From positions 1 to 11,906 of the forward strand of contig DAHVXO010000361.1 of NCBI GenBank assembly GCA_027356675.1: a DNA stretch of 11,906 bases, in the 5' to 3' direction. A program made the position numbers and the translations under genes. The notes below the pieces were generated by a model. That model was not told the origin of the DNA. It did not search any database and saw only the letters and a program-made list of their open reading frames with translations. The stretch is from Symbiobacteriaceae bacterium. GTDB taxonomy: Bacteria; Bacillota_E; Symbiobacteriia; Symbiobacteriales; Symbiobacteriaceae. Shown here piece after piece: positions 5,844 through 11,906 of the stretch. Every line of letters starts with the position of its first letter. Positions within the stretch are counted from its first letter, which is position 1.

Positions 5844-7973
5844 TCATGGGACCGGCGGAGCCATCCGCAGGTTGAGGGAGCTGCGCAGGGGGACGGCAGC
5901 GCCTACCTTGAGGTCCTGGTCGATGACAAAGCCGGAGCCGCTGGTGCTGGCGGTCAGGCCCACCTCATCGGCCACCTGGCCCGCCTCCTTGAGGGAGAGC
6001 CCGGTGAAGTCCGGCACGGTCACCTGGTCGGTCCTTTTGGGGTCGGCGGGGGCGAGCCTGAGCTCAATCACAGAGGTGGCGGCCGCGGTGGCCCCGGGCT
6101 GGAGCGACTGAGACGTCACCACCGGCCCCGTTCCGGTGAGCTTGAAGGCGAAACCGGCCGATTCCAATCGCTGGCGGGCCCAGGCGGGCGGGAGTCCGAC
6201 CGCATTGGGCACCACGGACGAAATTGGGCGGACCGCCGGCCTGGCGCCGCCTGTGTTTCTGACCTTGCCCGCATCCGGCGGAATATTCAGGGACTGCATG
6301 ATGCGGGGGATCAGGGCGGAGAAGATCGGGGCGGCGACCACGCCGCCGTAACCCGAGCCTTCGGGCTCGTCCACCATGACGAGCATCTCCACCCGGGGGT
6401 TGCCGGCGGGGGCGAAACCGAGGAAGTCGGCGAGGTAGCGGTCCTTCATGTGGCCGTTCACGAACTTCTGGGCCGTACCGGTCTTGCCGCCGACCCTGTA
6501 GCCGTCCGTGACGGCTGTGGCGGCGGTGCCTTTCTCCACCACGCTTATCAGCAGGTCCCGCATCTCTTTGGACGTTTGCTGGCTGATGACCTGGCGCCGC
6601 TTGTCGGTGGGCGTGGTGCGGACCACCGTGCCGTTGGGGTCAAGCACCGCCCGTACCAGGTGCGGCTGGACCAGGTAGCCACCGTTGGCGACGGCGGCGC
6701 CGGCGGTGATCATCTGGATGGGGGTAACCTCCAGATGCTGTCCGATGTACATGTTCGCCCAGTCCACGTCCGACTTGCGATCGAAGCCCTCGGCACCGAT
6801 GGCGGTGCCCTCGGCAGTAACATCCAGGCCAGTGGGCTCCATGAAACCGAAGGATTTCAGATATTTGACATAGGTATCACGTGGAATTTTCTGCCCCACC
6901 TGAATCAGACCGACGTTGCTGGAGCGCTGGAGCAGATCAGCGATGGTCATGGGCTTGGACGTTGGCGGCAAGTAGCTGTCCCAGTTGCGAATGGTCCAGC
7001 CATCGATCAACGTGTAGCCCTTGTCGAAAAAGGTCGTGTCCAGGGTAATCGCCCGCTCTTCCAGGGCAATCGCGGATGTGACGGTCTTGAAGATGGAGCC
7101 AACCGGCATCGGCGTGACCGCCCAGTTGTTTATACGGGCGAAGTCGACTGTGCCGTCCGGCTTGAGCCAGGTCTTGCGGTCGCCGGAGTCGGCGCCGGGG
7201 CGCATGGCCATGACGAGAATTTCGCCATTATGCACATCCATGGCGATGACCATCGCCCGCTTGGCCTTGGTCTCCTTCACTACCTCGTCGAGCTTCTGCT
7301 CCGCCAACTGCTGCAGCCCGACATCCAGGGTCAGGACCAGGTCCAGCCCCGGCTTGGTGGGCACGGACTCCTTGATGGTCCCTTCGATAGGGGTGTTGCC
7401 AGGGGTCACCTCGGACCAGACGAAGCCCGGAACGCCGCGCAACTCCTTCTCATAGAAGGCCTCCAGGCCGTATTCGCCCTTGGTGGCAGTGGCGTCGACA
7501 TAGCCGATGACCTGGTTGGCCGTCGCCCCCTGCGGGTAGTCGCGACGAGCCTTCTGCTCGAAGTAAACGCCTTCGAGTCGCAGGTTCTCCACGGCCCGCT
7601 TCTGATCCTGACTCAGCTCGGATTTGAGCGGAATGTGGCCGGATCTCGGGCTCCCCTGCAGTTTGACCAGGACGGCGTCGGGCGCCAATCCCAGCGGGGG
7701 CGCCACCTTGGCGGCGAACGCAGCTGGGTCCTTGATCTGCAGCATATTGGCAACGGCGGTATAGACCGATGAGGAGACAGCGATGGTCATGTTATGGCGG
7801 TCACGGATGGCGCCGCGCACTGGGGTCAAGTCCAGTTTGACGAGGCGCAGTTCCTCGGCGCGGCGGGTGATTTCAGCCGCCGTAACGACCTGGAGCCAGA
7901 CGAGCCGGCCCGATAGGCCGACCAGGGCCAGGGTGACCAGCAGGCGCAGGAACATAGTCCGACCCTTCGTCAT
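5844..7973 (-). CDS. Class B penicillin-binding protein with two PASTA domains (SpoVD/PBP2x/FtsI type)
   Basis: This is a membrane-anchored D,D-transpeptidase that cross-links peptidoglycan in septal or spore-cortex synthesis. A single membrane anchor lies at residues 8-30 (MFLRLLVTLALVGL). The dimerisation domain begins with the RGAIRDR motif at 53-59. The transpeptidase domain carries all three catalytic motifs: S293-I-F-K296, S351-S-N353 and K497-T-G499. The residues before the nucleophile read PVGSIFK rather than the usual PGS(T)FK, a mild deviation. Two PASTA modules follow at about 583-641 and 650-705. I favour the ATG at 7973-7971 (GGAGG upstream, 709 residues). A GTG at 8072 would add 33 proline-rich residues and abuts the previous stop codon. 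It lies alone with an unknown gene, outside any visible dcw cluster, so a SpoVD-like sporulation role is possible but FtsI-like division function is not excluded. Confidence 0.93.
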   Translation of the reverse strand: MTKGRTMFLRLLVTLALVGLSGRLVWLQVVTAAEITRRAEELRLVKLDLTPVRGAIRDRHNMTIAVSSSVYTAVANMLQIKDPAAFAAKVAPPLGLAPDAVLVKLQGSPRSGHIPLKSELSQDQKRAVENLRLEGVYFEQKARRDYPQGATANQVIGYVDATATKGEYGLEAFYEKELRGVPGFVWSEVTPGNTPIEGTIKESVPTKPGLDLVLTLDVGLQQLAEQKLDEVVKETKAKRAMVIAMDVHNGEILVMAMRPGADSGDRKTWLKPDGTVDFARINNWAVTPMPVGSIFKTVTSAIALEERAITLDTTFFDKGYTLIDGWTIRNWDSYLPPTSKPMTIADLLQRSSNVGLIQVGQKIPRDTYVKYLKSFGFMEPTGLDVTAEGTAIGAEGFDRKSDVDWANMYIGQHLEVTPIQMITAGAAVANGGYLVQPHLVRAVLDPNGTVVRTTPTDKRRQVISQQTSKEMRDLLISVVEKGTAATAVTDGYRVGGKTGTAQKFVNGHMKDRYLADFLGFAPAGNPRVEMLVMVDEPEGSGYGGVVAAPIFSALIPRIMQSLNIPPDAGKVRNTGGARPAVRPISSVVPNAVGLPPAWARQRLESAGFAFKLTGTGPVVTSQSLQPGATAAATSVIELRLAPADPKRTDQVTVPDFTGLSLKEAGQVADEVGLTASTSGSGFVIDQDLKVGAAVPLRSSLNLRMAPPVP

Positions 7974-8072
7974 GCGGGGCGATCCCTCCGGTGGACTAAT
8001 TAAACATCCGGGTATCGAATCCCTGTCGGTTTGGCGGGGGATCTGAACGAGTGGAGTCCGCACAGGTTTCAC

Positions 8073-8702
8073 TTACCCCTGCCAGCCCATCTGAACCAGG
8101 AACCGCGAGACCAGGGCATCAAAGCGCCGGGACTGCTCGGAGATCCACTCCCCGCTGCTCAGTTCGGGCAGGGTCAGATACCCCTCGTGGGCCTTGAGAC
8201 TCAGGTACATCTCCCGGTCCTCGGTATCGGAGGCGAGGAAGGAGAAGCCGGTCGTTGCCGTGCCCCACTCCCAGGTCAGGCTGAAGCGCCGGTCCAGCAT
8301 GGGCTCATCGCCCCCGGGCGTCACGGGAGCGAAGGCCTTGGCGACCAGGTCGAGCCCAAGTTCCCGCTCCATCTGCAGGGTGATGCTGAAGCCGGCCTCC
8401 ACGGACGTGAGCCGGAAAACCTCGGCCTCATCCAACAGGATGCCGGCCAGTAGATGGACCTGCAGGTCGGACGAAGCCCCCGTGAGCTCCAGGTGAAAGT
8501 TGTCCAACCGGACCGCGAGGCGACTGCCCTCGGGGCCCCGCAGTTCCAATTCCTCATCAAAGACCTCCACCGCAAACTGGTCGGTCAACCCGCCTGCGAT
8601 GAAGCGAGACCGCACGCGATCGGCAATGTGGCGTACCCGGTCGCGCAGGGAGAAGAGCTCCTCAAATTCGACGGTCAGGCTGAGTTCGATGTTTGGATGC
8701 AC
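8073..8702 (-). CDS. Unrecognised soluble protein upstream of the penicillin-binding protein
   Basis: I do not recognise this family. With the GTG start at 8702-8700 the protein is 209 residues long. It has no cysteine, no signal peptide and no membrane segment. It is acidic and rich in alternating hydrophobic/polar stretches suggesting beta-strands (LAVRLDNFHLELTG, FSLTWEWG), with helical ends (RDRVRHIADRVRSRF near 20-34 and SEQSRRFDALVSRFL near 189-203). GGAGGAG lies exactly six bases before the GTG. The ATG five codons upstream (8717) overlaps that site and lacks its own, so the shorter form is preferred. The stop codon is 99 bases before the penicillin-binding-protein ATG on the same strand, so the two are probably co-transcribed. 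The gene is divergent from the stress-protein gene. GC-rich codon use matches its neighbours, which supports a resident gene. Confidence 0.75.
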   Translation of the reverse strand: MHPNIELSLTVEFEELFSLRDRVRHIADRVRSRFIAGGLTDQFAVEVFDEELELRGPEGSRLAVRLDNFHLELTGASSDLQVHLLAGILLDEAEVFRLTSVEAGFSITLQMERELGLDLVAKAFAPVTPGGDEPMLDRRFSLTWEWGTATTGFSFLASDTEDREMYLSLKAHEGYLTLPELSSGEWISEQSRRFDALVSRFLVQMGWQG

Positions 8703-8846
8703 AAAAATCTCCTCCATCGGGGTCCAGGCGGTTGGCCCGCCGTCAATTCAGTCTAACCCTTTCCGCGTTACCCGAAAAGACTGCAGGAGTTTGTGCCTGC
8801 GGTTACGTACTTTTCCAATGAATTCTGATGATCGGGAGGTGCGGTC

Positions 8847-9287
8847 GTGAACAAAGCGCTGCTTGCCACCGATGCTTCCGCTGCCAGTCTGCGGGCGGCA
8901 AAGGTCCTGGGTGATCTGGCATCCCGTGACCCAGAATTGATGGTCACGATCATCCACGTCGTGCCGTTGCCCGAGGTGCTGACCCCCTCAGCGGCAGCCG
9001 GAACGCCGCTGACGCTGCCGGCGCAGATGGATGACTACGTGGCGCTGACCCTGCCCGCCATCATAGCGGCGACGGTCAAGGCCCTGGCACTGCCGCCGGA
9101 GCGGATCAAGACGGTGCATGTGATCGGCACCGCGGCGGAAAACATCCTGGGTGAGGCCCGCAACGGCCACTATGACCTGATCGTCCTGGGTCGGCGGGGA
9201 CTCTCGACGCTAGGGGAGATCTTCTTGGGCAGCGTGAGCCAGGCGGTACTGCACCGGGCGCCCTGCCCGGTGGTGCTGGTCCCTTAG
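8847..9287 (+). CDS. Universal stress protein (UspA family)
   Basis: This is a 146-residue single-domain cytoplasmic Usp protein. It begins with the family's first strand and ATP-contacting Asp (KALLATDAS, residues 3-11), has the IIHVVP strand at 35-40, and ends with the ATP-binding signature G115-X2-G118-X9-G128-S129 in GRRGLSTLGEIFLGS, followed by APCPVVLV. The intact signature predicts an ATP-binding rather than UspA-type non-binding member. The start is a GTG at 8847 with GGGAGG eight bases upstream. The gene is transcribed alone: divergent from the unknown gene on its left and closed by an intrinsic terminator on its right. The specific stress cannot be inferred, and I could not identify a convincing promoter in the 144-base divergent region. 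Confidence 0.94.
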   Translation: MNKALLATDASAASLRAAKVLGDLASRDPELMVTIIHVVPLPEVLTPSAAAGTPLTLPAQMDDYVALTLPAIIAATVKALALPPERIKTVHVIGTAAENILGEARNGHYDLIVLGRRGLSTLGEIFLGSVSQAVLHRAPCPVVLVP

Positions 9288-9305
9288 CTGCGATCTGATG
9301 GTGGG

Positions 9306-9339
9306 GCGGCGGGTCCTTGCGGGCCCGCTGCTCTTTTTT
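9306..9339 (+). terminator. Intrinsic terminator of the universal stress protein gene
   Basis: GCGGCGGGTCC (9306-9316) pairs with GGGCCCGCTGC (9321-9331) as an 11-bp stem including two G-U pairs, with a TTGC loop. It is followed by TCTTTTTT. This is a textbook Rho-independent terminator, 18 bases after the stress-protein stop. Confidence 0.9.
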
Positions 9340-9461
9340 GTCAGCGCCAGCTCGACCTAACGCCCGGATGGCGCCGTGCTCCCTGCGATTTCATCCCGGC
9401 TTTCGGAGGATTCTCTGGCATTACTGCCGAACTCTGGGTAGTTACAGAAGGGAGGAGCGAA

Positions 9462-10598
9462 GTGGGAAAGCATCGCAGCAAGCGCTTGGTTTTGCTGGTG
9501 CTGGTCACGCTCTCCCTGCTTCCCGTGCGGGCGATGGCGGATCCGCCACCCGACTGGGATGCCCTGCAAAAGGAGCGGCAGGGCCTGGAGTCCAGTGCCA
9601 GCGAGGCAACCAAAGCGGAGCAGGCGGTGGTGGCGGAGATCTTCAGCCTCAACCGCACCTTGGAGGATACCCGAGCCCAGATCGCCAAGCTCGACGTCCA
9701 GATCACAGACGTCACCCAGCAGGAGTCGGCAGCGGCAGCGGAGCGGGACCGGCTGGAAACGAAGCATAAGGTCCGCCAGGCGCAGTTCGCGGTGCGGATG
9801 CGCTACTATAGCGAAGAGGGTAACTGGGCGCCAGTCGGGTTTCTGCTGAACTCGGGCAGTTTTTCGGACTTCCTGTTCCGCCTGGATGTGCTGCAGGCCA
9901 TCCTGGAGCAGGACGCCCGTCTGATCCGGGAGCTGCGGTCGCTCAAGGCGGCGGTGGTGGAGCAGGCCCGGGTCCTCGCCTCGAAGCGTGCGGAACTGAC
10001 CGACCTGCGTACCCGCCAGAGCGCCGAGGAGACGAAACTGCAGGCGGAGATCGCCCGCAAGGAGAGCATCCTCAGCGGCCTCAAGGAGTCCCGAGCCGGG
10101 GTCGAGGCGAAGGTTGGCGTGCTAGAGCAGGTCTGGGCGACGGCGGCCAGGCCGGTGCTGGAAGCCTTCGGTCGGGTGCTGCAGACGGTCGCCCTGAAGA
10201 TCACGGACCTCTCGCCCGATTCGGTCCAATTCTCACTGGTGCCGCCGGGGGCCACGGTGAAGGTGCTGGAGGCGAGCCTGAACAGGTTCATCCAGCGGGA
10301 GAGCGACCTCAAGGGTCTCAATTTCCGGCTGCTGCCGAACCAGGCCAACCTGGAGGGCACGTTCAGCGGCGTGAAGGTGGAGATCCTTGGCCGCTTCATC
10401 CTCAAGGGCAAGGCGGTCCTGCGCTATGAGCCGCGCGAGATCCGTTTTCAGGATTTTACACTCCCGCAATCCGTCACGGACGAGTTGCTGGCGGCGGGCC
10501 GGCTGGATATGGACTACAGCTCCCTGGTGGGGATGTGGGCGGTCAAGGAGATCGCCATGGAGGACGGGACCCTGGTGGTCAAGGCAGGGCTCAAATGA
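9462..10598 (+). CDS. Secreted coiled-coil protein with PcsB/CwlO-like N-half and DUF2993/LmeA-like C-terminal domain
   Basis: This 378-residue exported protein has a basic, hydrophobic signal peptide (residues 1-26, probable cleavage after AMA). A long coiled coil spans about 33-225, interrupted near 113-160 by RMRYYSEEGNWAPVGFLLNS and SFSDFLFRLDVLQAI. That segment closely resembles the hairpin of PcsB/CwlO/EnvC-type coiled-coil proteins, which regulate or carry peptidoglycan hydrolases at the cell surface. The C-terminal region (about 240-378) contains no NlpC/P60 or M23 catalytic motif. Instead, ANLEGTFSGVKVEILGRF, FTLPQSVTDELL and MEDGTLVVKAG recall the beta-rich DUF2993/LmeA phospholipid-binding domain. 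The family match is by eye and uncertain. The GTG start at 9462 has GGGAGG upstream. No partner lies in the same operon; the downstream convergent gene is an L,D-transpeptidase. A cell-envelope role is inferred. Confidence 0.82.
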   Translation: MGKHRSKRLVLLVLVTLSLLPVRAMADPPPDWDALQKERQGLESSASEATKAEQAVVAEIFSLNRTLEDTRAQIAKLDVQITDVTQQESAAAAERDRLETKHKVRQAQFAVRMRYYSEEGNWAPVGFLLNSGSFSDFLFRLDVLQAILEQDARLIRELRSLKAAVVEQARVLASKRAELTDLRTRQSAEETKLQAEIARKESILSGLKESRAGVEAKVGVLEQVWATAARPVLEAFGRVLQTVALKITDLSPDSVQFSLVPPGATVKVLEASLNRFIQRESDLKGLNFRLLPNQANLEGTFSGVKVEILGRFILKGKAVLRYEPREIRFQDFTLPQSVTDELLAAGRLDMDYSSLVGMWAVKEIAMEDGTLVVKAGLK

Positions 10599-10606
10599 AT
10601 GAACAG

Positions 10607-10634
10607 GGGGCGGTGCAGGCTGGTGCACCGCCCC
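10607..10634. terminator. Bidirectional hairpin between convergent genes
   Basis: GGGGCGGTGCA (10607-10617) and TGCACCGCCCC (10624-10634) form a perfect 11-bp stem with a 6-base loop, lying in the 40 bases between the stop codons of the convergent coiled-coil and L,D-transpeptidase genes. The T-tracts on both sides are poor, so termination may be partial, but position and symmetry favour a shared terminator. Confidence 0.68.
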
Positions 10635-10638
10635 TTCG

Positions 10639-11040
10639 CTACCACTCAATCCGTACTTCTGTGCCGAGGTCCACCCGTTCGTATAACTCTGCTACGTCTC
10701 GATTGAACATGCGAATGCACCCAAGGCTGACATGCCGGCCCACCGTCTCCGGGCGGTTTGTACCGTGAATGCCATACACGTGCCCCCGGGTGTTACCTAC
10801 GTCAAGCCCCATCCAGCGAGTGCCCAGGGGGTTGCGGGGTGAACCGCCTGGAATCGTCTCACCCGTAGCAGGGTTCGTCCAGGATGGGAACCAGGTCTTG
10901 AAAACGACATGGAAGGTCCCTTCAGGGGTAGCGCTTCGCTCCCGGCCAGTGCCCACCGGATAGACCGTTTGCAGCCTTCCATCCGCGAAAAGGGATAGCG
11001 TGTTAGGACCCTTCTTGATGACGATCCGCTGAACTGGCAC
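10639..11040 (-). CDS. L,D-transpeptidase, YkuD domain (small form)
   Basis: YkuD enzymes form or edit 3-3 or protein-linked cross-links in peptidoglycan through a catalytic cysteine. This protein is a nearly bare YkuD domain: RIVIKKGPNTLSLFADG at the start, VYPVGTG, ATPEGTF, GTRWMGL, then the active site with His92 in GIHGTN and Cys108-Ile-Arg110 in SLGCIRM. I choose the GTG at 11040-11038 (133 residues) because GGAGGAGG lies eight bases upstream and the domain begins immediately. The frame stays open to a GTG at 11172 (177 residues), but that extension has no recognisable domain or signal. No signal peptide or LysM module is visible in either version, as in other short Bacillota YkuD proteins, so how it reaches the wall is unclear. 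It converges on the coiled-coil gene and follows the truncated kinase after a gap of about 180 bases in which I recognise nothing. Confidence 0.9.
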   Translation of the reverse strand: MPVQRIVIKKGPNTLSLFADGRLQTVYPVGTGRERSATPEGTFHVVFKTWFPSWTNPATGETIPGGSPRNPLGTRWMGLDVGNTRGHVYGIHGTNRPETVGRHVSLGCIRMFNRDVAELYERVDLGTEVRIEW

Positions 11041-11219
11041 CCGGTCTGCCTCCTCCTGACAGACTGTTTCCAGTGACAGCTTATGCTCGCCCCCGAGAGC
11101 GAAGCGTACAGTCCGGTCCGTGGGTGTGCATGCCGTGGCGGATGTTCTCCAGGGAATAGCGCCAGTGGGCACCCCGTCGCGCCCATTGAGAATTGGTAAA
11201 GGTCGTGCGATTCGCTTGG

Positions 11220-11852
11220 TCAGGTGACTGTCATCACCTCAGCCCAGACGGCCTCACGATCGTCCCGTGTCCACCCCGGTGGAACGGCCCCGGGGCGGGC
11301 CGCCACCCATGCGGCCGTGCAGGCCGCCAGGCGGGCAGCACCGGCCAGGTCCGCCCCCGCCAGCCGCCCGGCAAGGAACCCGGCATCCCAGGAATCGCCA
11401 CAGCCGGTGCTGTCCACGGCGGTAGTCGCACATGCCCCCTGCTCTACTCGCAGCGATCCCTGTGCGCAGATGCTCCCGGCGGCCCCCAGCTTGAGGCCCA
11501 CGGTCGGAAAGGCCCCGGCCAGTGCATCGAGAACCGCGGCCGGTTCATGCCGGCCGGTCAACAAACGCCCCTCCGCCAAATTGCACACGAAGCAGTCAAC
11601 TCCGGCCAGTTCGGACAGCAACCGCTGCGGACCGTACTGAGCCAGGAGCGCTGTCGATGATGCGTCCACAGAGACGCGTATGCCATGCTCCCGGGCCATC
11701 GCCAAGGCGGCCAGCGCTGTCCGGCGCGGGGCATCCCAGAAAAATGAGTAACCGGTCAAGTGGATCAAGCTGGCGGTGGCCAGAGCGTCCAACGGCAAGT
11801 CAGATGGGGCCAGCTCGCGGTTGGCGCCGGGACTGATTAGCATGGAGCGCAA
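11220..11852 (-). pseudogene. PfkB-family sugar kinase, N-terminally truncated
   Basis: The frame encodes about 210 residues matching the C-terminal two-thirds of a PfkB (ribokinase-type) sugar kinase. It shows MLISPGANRELAPSDL, LIHLTGYSFF, a NLAEGR segment with the NxxE Mg-binding motif (N91, E94), LKLGAAGS, and the signature DSTGCGDSWDAGFLAG with catalytic base Asp153. The second Ala of the classic GAGD is Cys here, a variant seen in some family members. Full-length relatives are about 300 residues; the missing part would hold the first substrate-binding strands and lid. Just upstream of the TTG at 11852 is an in-frame TAA (11855-11853), and all three minus-strand frames are closed between there and the window end, so a simple frameshift does not restore it. 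An ATG at 11843 is an alternative start of the fragment. It is probably non-functional. Confidence 0.8.
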
Positions 11853-11906
11853 TTATATCATCCATACTGGATAATGGATTTTTTTAACCAGCATTATTAG
11901 CGGATG
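11853..11906. other. AT-rich junction sequence upstream of the truncated kinase
   Basis: GC content falls to 17 of 54 bases here, against strongly GC-rich sequence inside the kinase. The stretch holds a 6-bp inverted repeat, ATCCAT (11860-11865) and ATGGAT (11874-11879), followed on the plus strand by seven T. On the minus strand there is a perfect TATAAT (11857-11852) just before the kinase fragment, but no good -35. This could be the edge of a mobile element, a rearrangement scar, or simply AT-rich intergenic sequence. The window ends before any transposase could be seen. Confidence 0.45.

Noticed and set aside
5673..7772. Long plus-strand open frame of 699 codons over the penicillin-binding protein
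   Set aside because: It is antisense to a gene with all three transpeptidase motifs, and it has no recognisable domain or suitable ribosome binding site.
8008..8030. Possible tRNA T-arm (GGGTATCGAATCCC)
   Set aside because: The loop does not match TTCRANY, and no acceptor stem or anticodon arm can be drawn around it.
8783..8800. Inverted repeat GCAGG/CCTGC upstream of the stress-protein gene
   Set aside because: The stem is only five bases with an 8-base loop, without promoter boxes in register; it is not distinguishable from chance in GC-rich DNA.
9344..9374. Inverted repeat GCGCCA/TGGCGC upstream of the coiled-coil gene
   Set aside because: The stem is only six bases with a 19-base loop and there is no supporting context.

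Overview
This is a GC-rich stretch of bacterial chromosome with tightly packed genes, several GTG starts preceded by strong GGAGG-type ribosome binding sites, and Bacillota-style gene content: an Rrf2 regulator, cysteine desulfurase and MnmA operon; a class B penicillin-binding protein with PASTA domains of the SpoVD/PBP2x type; a solute-binding lipoprotein; and a small L,D-transpeptidase. I infer a high-GC member of the Bacillota, for example a Symbiobacterium-like lineage. No rRNA, tRNA, CRISPR array or complete insertion sequence is visible.

Left part (1-2900, all minus strand). A LacI-family regulator (1765-2808) lies upstream of an ABC sugar-uptake operon made of a lipoprotein solute-binding protein (310-1602) and the start of a MalF-type permease (210 to the window edge). 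An 18-bp near-palindrome that fits LacI-family operators sits 44 bases upstream of the binding-protein start. A related half-site sits upstream of the regulator itself. Between the binding protein and the permease is a perfect 18-bp inverted repeat, which may set a higher level of binding protein than of permease.

Middle (2973-5841, minus). iscR, iscS and mnmA form an operon for sulfur mobilisation and tRNA 2-thiouridine synthesis. Just upstream of iscR there is a TTGACA-17-TACACT promoter whose -10 box lies inside an imperfect palindrome, which suggests autoregulation by the Rrf2 protein. No iscU-like scaffold gene is present in the operon. Next, still on the minus strand, come a PASTA penicillin-binding protein (5844-7973) and, upstream of it, an unrecognised soluble protein (8073-8702).

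Right part (8847-11906). A universal stress protein (plus strand) ends in a clear intrinsic terminator. It is followed by a secreted coiled-coil protein (9462-10598, plus) whose first half resembles PcsB/CwlO coiled coils and whose C-terminus looks like a DUF2993/LmeA-type domain rather than a peptidase. This gene converges on a small YkuD-type L,D-transpeptidase (minus), with a perfect hairpin between the two stop codons. The window ends in the C-terminal two-thirds of a PfkB-family sugar kinase (minus), cut off at a sharp change to AT-rich sequence. It is probably a pseudogene created by an insertion or rearrangement.

Cell-envelope genes recur here (the penicillin-binding protein, the coiled-coil protein and the L,D-transpeptidase), but they are not one operon. 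I found no convincing new defence or mobile system. The most unusual items are the coiled-coil/DUF2993-like fusion, the orphan gene paired with the penicillin-binding protein, and the truncated kinase boundary.
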